From: CG2-30-68-42 sp037440385
GTDB taxonomy: Bacteria; Pseudomonadota; Gammaproteobacteria; Burkholderiales; Rhodocyclaceae
DNA length: 9,244 nucleotides
Reading direction: 5' to 3'
NCBI GenBank assembly: GCA_037440385.1
Contig: JBBIUI010000088.1
Span: forward strand, 1-9,244
Positions 5,157 through 9,244 of this stretch are shown here, in pieces (the first letter of the stretch is position 1; each line of letters starts with the position of its first letter). The notes under the pieces are model-generated. The model had not been told where the DNA came from. It did no database searches and was given only the letters and a program-made list of their open reading frames with translations. The translations under genes were made by a program, and so were the position numbers.

Positions 5157-5849
5157 TCAAGCGACCTTCGCCAGCTCGGCGCGCAGCGCGGCGATGACGG
5201 TGTCGTAGCGGTTCGGATCCTCGGCGCGACCGGCGCCGAACACGGCGGAGCCCGCGACGAAGGTGTCGGCACCGGCGCGCGCGATCGATGCGATGTTCTC
5301 GACCTTGACGCCGCCGTCGATCTCGAGCCGGATCGGGCCCCCGCCCGCGCGCCGGTGCGCATCGATGCGCTCGCGCGCCGCGCGCAGCTTGTTGAGCGCC
5401 TCGGGGATGAACTTCTGCCCGCCGAAGCCCGGATTGACCGACATCAGCAACACCAGGTCGAGCCTGTCCAGCACGTGCTCCAGGTAGTCGAGCGGCGTGG
5501 CCGGATTGAAGACCAGTCCCGCCTGGCAGCCGCACTCGCGGATCAGGCCGAGCGTGCGGTCGATGTGCTCGGACGCCTCCGGGTGGAAGCTGATCAGGTT
5601 CGCGCCGGCCTTGGCGAAATCCGGGATGATGCGATCGACCGGTTTCACCATCAGATGTACGTCGATCGTCGCGCCCGTCAGCGGCCGGATCGCCCCGCAC
5701 ACCAGCGGCCCGATCGTCAGGTTGGGCACGTAATGGTTGTCCATGACATCGAAATGGATCCAGTCGGCGCCCGCGGCGATGACGGCGGTGATCTCCTCGC
5801 CGAGCCGCGCGAAATCGGCAGACAGGATGCTTGGCGCGATGACGTGCAT
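5157..5849 (-). CDS. rpe: Ribulose-phosphate 3-epimerase
   Basis: Interconverts ribulose 5-phosphate and xylulose 5-phosphate in the pentose-phosphate pathway. The 230-residue TIM-barrel protein is complete and of normal length. It opens with APSILSADFARLGEE, and the metal-binding residues are in place: H32 and D34 in WIHFDVMDNHYVPN, H65 in DVHLMV, and D178 in EIDGGV. D34 and D178 are also the acid/base pair. MSVNPGFGGQKFI (136-148) and the phosphate-binding VAGSAVFG (198-205) are typical. The ATG at 5849 has a strong GGAGG eight bases upstream. It is the first gene of the minus-strand run rpe-gph-trpE-trpG, and is divergent from apaG, with 140 bases between the two starts. Its pathway product also feeds erythrose 4-phosphate and PRPP supply, a plausible but inferred reason for its link to trp genes. 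Confidence 0.97.
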   Translation of the reverse strand: MHVIAPSILSADFARLGEEITAVIAAGADWIHFDVMDNHYVPNLTIGPLVCGAIRPLTGATIDVHLMVKPVDRIIPDFAKAGANLISFHPEASEHIDRTLGLIRECGCQAGLVFNPATPLDYLEHVLDRLDLVLLMSVNPGFGGQKFIPEALNKLRAARERIDAHRRAGGGPIRLEIDGGVKVENIASIARAGADTFVAGSAVFGAGRAEDPNRYDTVIAALRAELAKVA

Positions 5850-5883
5850 CGTCGTTCCCTCCCCGGTCGCGGTTGAAAGCCCG

Positions 5884-5926
5884 ATTGTAGGCGAGCGGCA
5901 TGGCGCGCCGGCGAAAGATTTTTTAT
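5884..5926 (-). promoter_or_regulatory. Candidate promoter of the rpe-gph operon
   Basis: The minus strand has TACAAT (5889-5884, 5 of 6 to the -10 consensus) about 35 bases before the rpe ATG. There is no recognisable -35 hexamer 17 bases upstream. Just upstream of that position is an A/T-only-rich tract (ATAAAAAATCTTT, 5926-5914), the one such run in this GC-rich window, where an UP element would sit. The predicted transcript would start near 5877. Confidence 0.35.
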
Positions 5927-5989
5927 CGGCCGGACGGACCCCGTTTCATTACGCTTGCCGGTCGCGCGAAAATCCGTTCCAATACCCGC

Positions 5990-6373
5990 ATGGCCGCAGG
6001 CAGGAATTACGAAATCGAGGTCACTCCGGTGCCCGAGTATCTCGAGGACCAGTCGGATCCGGACGCCGGACGCTACGTGTTCGCCTACACGATCACGATC
6101 CGCAACACCGGCAACGTGGCCGCGCAACTGATCTCGCGCCACTGGATCATCACCGACGCCCAGGGGCAGGTCCAGGAAGTGCGCGGGCTGGGCGTGATCG
6201 GCTACCAGCCGCTGCTGCAACCCGGCGAGCACTTCGATTACACCAGCGGTTGCGCGCTGCCCACGCCGGTGGGCACGATGCGCGGCACCTACCAGATGGT
6301 GGCCGAGGACGGCACGCAGTTCGAAGCGACCATTCCCGAGTTCACCCTCGCACTGCCCAGGGTGCTGCACTGA
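5990..6373 (+). CDS. apaG: ApaG domain protein
   Basis: A 127-residue protein of the ApaG (DUF525) family, a fibronectin-like beta-sandwich. Its biochemical role is not settled; in enteric bacteria it is linked to cobalt resistance and magnesium efflux and is encoded next to ApaH, and related domains occur in eukaryotic F-box proteins. Diagnostic segments are YEIEVTPVPEYLEDQSDPD near the N-terminus, FAYTITIRNTGNVAAQLISRHWIITD, then VRGLGVIGYQPLLQPGE, YTSGCALPTPVGTMRGTYQM and a C-terminal IPEFTLALPRVLH. No membrane segment or signal peptide is seen. I chose the ATG at 5990 because it matches the family N-terminus; the open frame continues upstream to an ATG at 5900, but that stretch is Arg-rich and unrelated. 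No good Shine-Dalgarno is visible. It diverges from rpe and is followed after 40 bases by the methyltransferase gene. Confidence 0.94.
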   Translation: MAAGRNYEIEVTPVPEYLEDQSDPDAGRYVFAYTITIRNTGNVAAQLISRHWIITDAQGQVQEVRGLGVIGYQPLLQPGEHFDYTSGCALPTPVGTMRGTYQMVAEDGTQFEATIPEFTLALPRVLH

Positions 6374-6413
6374 CGGTTCCGGCTGCACCGGAGCGCAACC
6401 CGCGGCCCGCGCC

Positions 6414-7010
6414 TTGTCGCTGCGTCACACCTACACGCTGATCGCGCCGTTCTACGACGCGCTGATCGAGGCCGCGACGCGCCCCGCGCGTGCGCGCTCG
6501 CTCGCACGGCTGCACGAGCTGCCCGATTCCGACGTGCTGCTGGCCGGGGTGGGCACCGGGCTCGATCTGCCGCTGCTCGCGCCCAGGCACCGCTACGTCG
6601 GGCTCGACCTGACCGGCGCGATGCTCGCACGCACGCGCGGCCGCTGCGCGTCGCTCGCCTTCGCCGCGGTGCGCGGCGATGCGCAACGGCTGCCGTTCGC
6701 GAGCGGCCGCTTCGATGCGGCGGTGCTGCACCTGATCCTCGCGGTGGTCCCCGAGCCGGGGCGCGCGCTCGCGGAAGCCGCGCGCGTCGTGCGCAGCGGC
6801 GGCGAACTGCTGGTCTTCGACAAGTTCCTCCGGCCGGGCGAACCGGCGCGGCTGCGCCGCGCGCTCAACCCGCTCGTGCGCCGCGTCGCCACCCGGCTCG
6901 ACGTGGTGTTCGAGGACGCAGCCGCGGCCGCACCGGGGCTCGCCGTGCTGCGCGACGAGCCGGCGCTCGCCCGCGGCTGGTTCCGGCTGATCCGGCTCAG
7001 GAAGGAATGA
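6414..7010 (+). CDS. Class I SAM-dependent methyltransferase
   Basis: A 198-residue methyltransferase of the UbiE/Methyltransf_11 type, substrate unknown. It begins SLRHTYTLIAPFYD, has the SAM-binding glycine loop LLAGVGTGLDLPLL (GVGTG at 45-49), the acidic residue D65 at the end of the second strand (VGLDLT), GDAQRLPF (88-95) lining the adenine pocket, then HLILAVVPEP and RVVRSGGELLVFDKF (124-138). Relatives include quinone and phosphatidylethanolamine methyltransferases, but nothing here identifies a substrate. The start is a TTG at 6414; there is no ATG until residue 70, inside the fold, so TTG is required to keep the N-terminal helix. It lies 40 bases after apaG in the same direction and is likely cotranscribed. 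Its stop codon falls in a palindrome shared with convergent argJ. Confidence 0.88.
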   Translation: MSLRHTYTLIAPFYDALIEAATRPARARSLARLHELPDSDVLLAGVGTGLDLPLLAPRHRYVGLDLTGAMLARTRGRCASLAFAAVRGDAQRLPFASGRFDAAVLHLILAVVPEPGRALAEAARVVRSGGELLVFDKFLRPGEPARLRRALNPLVRRVATRLDVVFEDAAAAAPGLAVLRDEPALARGWFRLIRLRKE

Positions 7011-7029
7011 ACCCCGAGCCGGGGGTTCA
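7008..7029. terminator. Palindrome spanning both convergent stop codons, possible bidirectional terminator
   Basis: TGAACCCC (7008-7015) and GGGGTTCA (7022-7029) form a perfect 8-bp stem with a 6-base loop. The first three bases are the methyltransferase TGA and the last three, read on the minus strand, are the argJ TGA. The minus-strand flank (TTCATTCCTTCC) is somewhat T-rich and the plus-strand flank is not, so termination is more credible for argJ. There are only 16 bases between the two stops. Confidence 0.5.
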
Positions 7030-8253
7030 GCTGCGGTAGTCGGCGTTGATGCTGACGTAGCCGTGCGACAGATCGCAGGTCCACACCGTGGCGGCGGCGT
7101 CGCCGCGGCCCAGTTCGACGCGCACCGCGATCTCGGCCTGCTTCATCACGCGCGCGCCGTCGCACTCGCGGTAGGCCGCGGACCGCCCGCCGCACTCGGC
7201 GACGAGCACGTCGTCGAGCCACACGCGGATGCGCGCGACATCGAGATCCGCCACGCCGCTCGCGCCGATCGCAGAAAGGATGCGGCCGAGATTCGGGTCG
7301 GAGGCGAAGAACGCGGTCTTCACCAGCGGAGAGTGCGCGATCGCGAAGGCCACCTGCCTGCACTCGGCGCGGTCGCGGCCGCCTGCGACCGTGATCGTGA
7401 TGAACTTGGTCGCTCCCTCGCCATCCCGCACGATCGCCTGCGCCAGCGCCGAGGCCACCTCGGTGAGCGCACCGGCGAGCGCGCGGCCCTCGCGCGAGCG
7501 GGCATCCGCGATCCGCGCGGCTCCGGCGCCCCCCGTCGCGATGACGACGAAGGAATCGTTGGTCGAGGTATCGCCGTCGACGGTGATGCAGTTGAACGAC
7601 GCATCCGCCGTCTCGCGCACCAGTCGTTCCAGCACATCCTGCGTGATCCCCGCGTCGGTCGCGACGAAGCCGAGCATCGTCGCCATGTCCGGATGGATCA
7701 TGCCGGCGCCCTTGGCGATGCCGGTCACCGTCACCTCGCGGCCGCCGATCTCGACGCGGCGCGAGACCGCCTTGGGCACGGTGTCGGTCGTCATGATCGC
7801 CTCGGCGGCATCGAGCCAGCCGTCCGCGGCGAGCCTCGCCAGCGCGGCGGGCACTGCGGCGAGCAGCCGGTCGACGGGCAGCGGCTCGAGGATGACGCCG
7901 GTGGAAAACGGCAGCACCTGCGCCGGCTCGCAGGCGAGCGCGCGGGCGAGCGCATCGCAGACGCTCCGTGCAGCCGCGAGTCCGGCCTCGCCGGTACCCG
8001 CATTGGCCACCCCGGTATTGACCACCAGCGCGCGGACGTCGCCGTGCGACAGATGCTCACGGCATACGATCACCGGCGCCGCGCAGTAGCGGTTGCGCGT
8101 GAAGACGCCGGCCACCCGGCTGCCGGGCGACAGTTCGAAGACGACGAGGTCCTTGCGGCCCGCCTTGCGGATGCCCGCCTCGGCCCAGCCCAGACGCACT
8201 CCTTCGACGGGAAGCAGCGCGCCGGCGCGCGGCGCGGCGAGATCGACCGCCAT
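7027..8253 (-). CDS. argJ: Glutamate N-acetyltransferase (ornithine acetyltransferase)
   Basis: Arginine synthesis: moves the acetyl group from N-acetylornithine to glutamate, releasing ornithine and regenerating N-acetylglutamate; some members also use acetyl-CoA and so replace ArgA. Which applies here cannot be told. The 408-residue precursor is full length. It cleaves itself within KGAGMIHPDMATMLGF, between A191 and T192, making T192 the new N-terminal nucleophile of the beta chain. The oxyanion-hole pair is T118-G119 in PFSTGV. NCITVDGDTSTNDSF and the C-terminal SINADYRS are typical of the family. The ATG at 8253 is one base after the secA stop, so argJ is probably translated by ribosomes coming off secA. 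The gene is convergent with the methyltransferase. Confidence 0.97.
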   Translation of the reverse strand: MAVDLAAPRAGALLPVEGVRLGWAEAGIRKAGRKDLVVFELSPGSRVAGVFTRNRYCAAPVIVCREHLSHGDVRALVVNTGVANAGTGEAGLAAARSVCDALARALACEPAQVLPFSTGVILEPLPVDRLLAAVPAALARLAADGWLDAAEAIMTTDTVPKAVSRRVEIGGREVTVTGIAKGAGMIHPDMATMLGFVATDAGITQDVLERLVRETADASFNCITVDGDTSTNDSFVVIATGGAGAARIADARSREGRALAGALTEVASALAQAIVRDGEGATKFITITVAGGRDRAECRQVAFAIAHSPLVKTAFFASDPNLGRILSAIGASGVADLDVARIRVWLDDVLVAECGGRSAAYRECDGARVMKQAEIAVRVELGRGDAAATVWTCDLSHGYVSINADYRS

Positions 8254-8254
8254 G

Positions 8255-9244
<990 letters not shown>

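Noticed and set aside
2125..5208. A plus-strand frame open for 1,027 codons antisense to trpG, trpE and gph
   Set aside because: It lies opposite three well-supported genes, its translation is a low-information mix of Arg, His, Ala and Val with no recognisable domain, and long antisense frames are expected in very GC-rich genes.
5945..5973. TTCATT-17 bp-GAAAAT as an apaG promoter
   Set aside because: Only 3 of 6 and 4 of 6 matches to consensus; not distinguishable from background.
5900..5989. 30-residue N-terminal extension of ApaG from the ATG at 5900
   Set aside because: It would lengthen ApaG beyond the family norm with an Arg-rich unrelated segment and would overlap the candidate rpe promoter; the ATG at 5990 fits the family start.
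6378..6392. TCCGG-CTGCA-CCGGA hairpin between apaG and the methyltransferase gene
   Set aside because: Five base pairs and no T-run; too weak to call a terminator in GC-rich DNA.

Overview
The window looks like a piece of chromosome from a GC-rich betaproteobacterium. The protein sequences resemble Burkholderiales/Rhodocyclales types, and the gene order secA-argJ next to apaG and rpe-gph-trpE-trpG-trpD is the one I associate with that class. The order within the class cannot be fixed from sequence alone. Nearly all sequence is coding, and most genes are housekeeping.

Layout from the right edge. On the minus strand, the 3' third of secA runs into argJ with one base between them. Two plus-strand genes, apaG and a class I SAM-dependent methyltransferase gene, sit in the middle (5990-7010). 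The methyltransferase gene converges on argJ, and both stop codons lie in one short palindrome. apaG diverges from rpe. From rpe leftwards, everything is on the minus strand and reads as one long operon: rpe, gph, a predicted Trp-rich leader peptide (4328-4411), trpE, trpG, a Phd/YefM-VapC toxin-antitoxin pair, trpD, and a frameshifted GxxExxY-family gene that runs off the left edge. trpC would be expected beyond it but is not visible.

How the genes work together. trpE and trpG encode the two anthranilate synthase subunits, and trpD makes the next enzyme of tryptophan synthesis. rpe and gph belong to pentose-phosphate and phosphoglycolate metabolism and are common companions of trpE in this class. 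The gap before trpE holds what looks like a transcription-attenuation leader: a 27-residue reading frame with three Trp codons within six, overlapping the gph stop codon, followed by three mutually exclusive GC hairpins.

The least ordinary part is the left third. A toxin-antitoxin module with its own apparent promoter and an 18-bp perfect palindrome splits trpG from trpD. A decayed GxxExxY gene with a 9-bp tandem repeat at its ribosome binding site follows trpD. The GxxExxY gene and parts of the toxin gene are less GC-rich than the trp genes (34/60 G+C at 1-60 and 38/60 at 1441-1500, against 43/60 at 361-420), which fits acquired cargo in an otherwise conserved operon. I found no tRNA, rRNA, CRISPR array, insertion sequence or phage gene.
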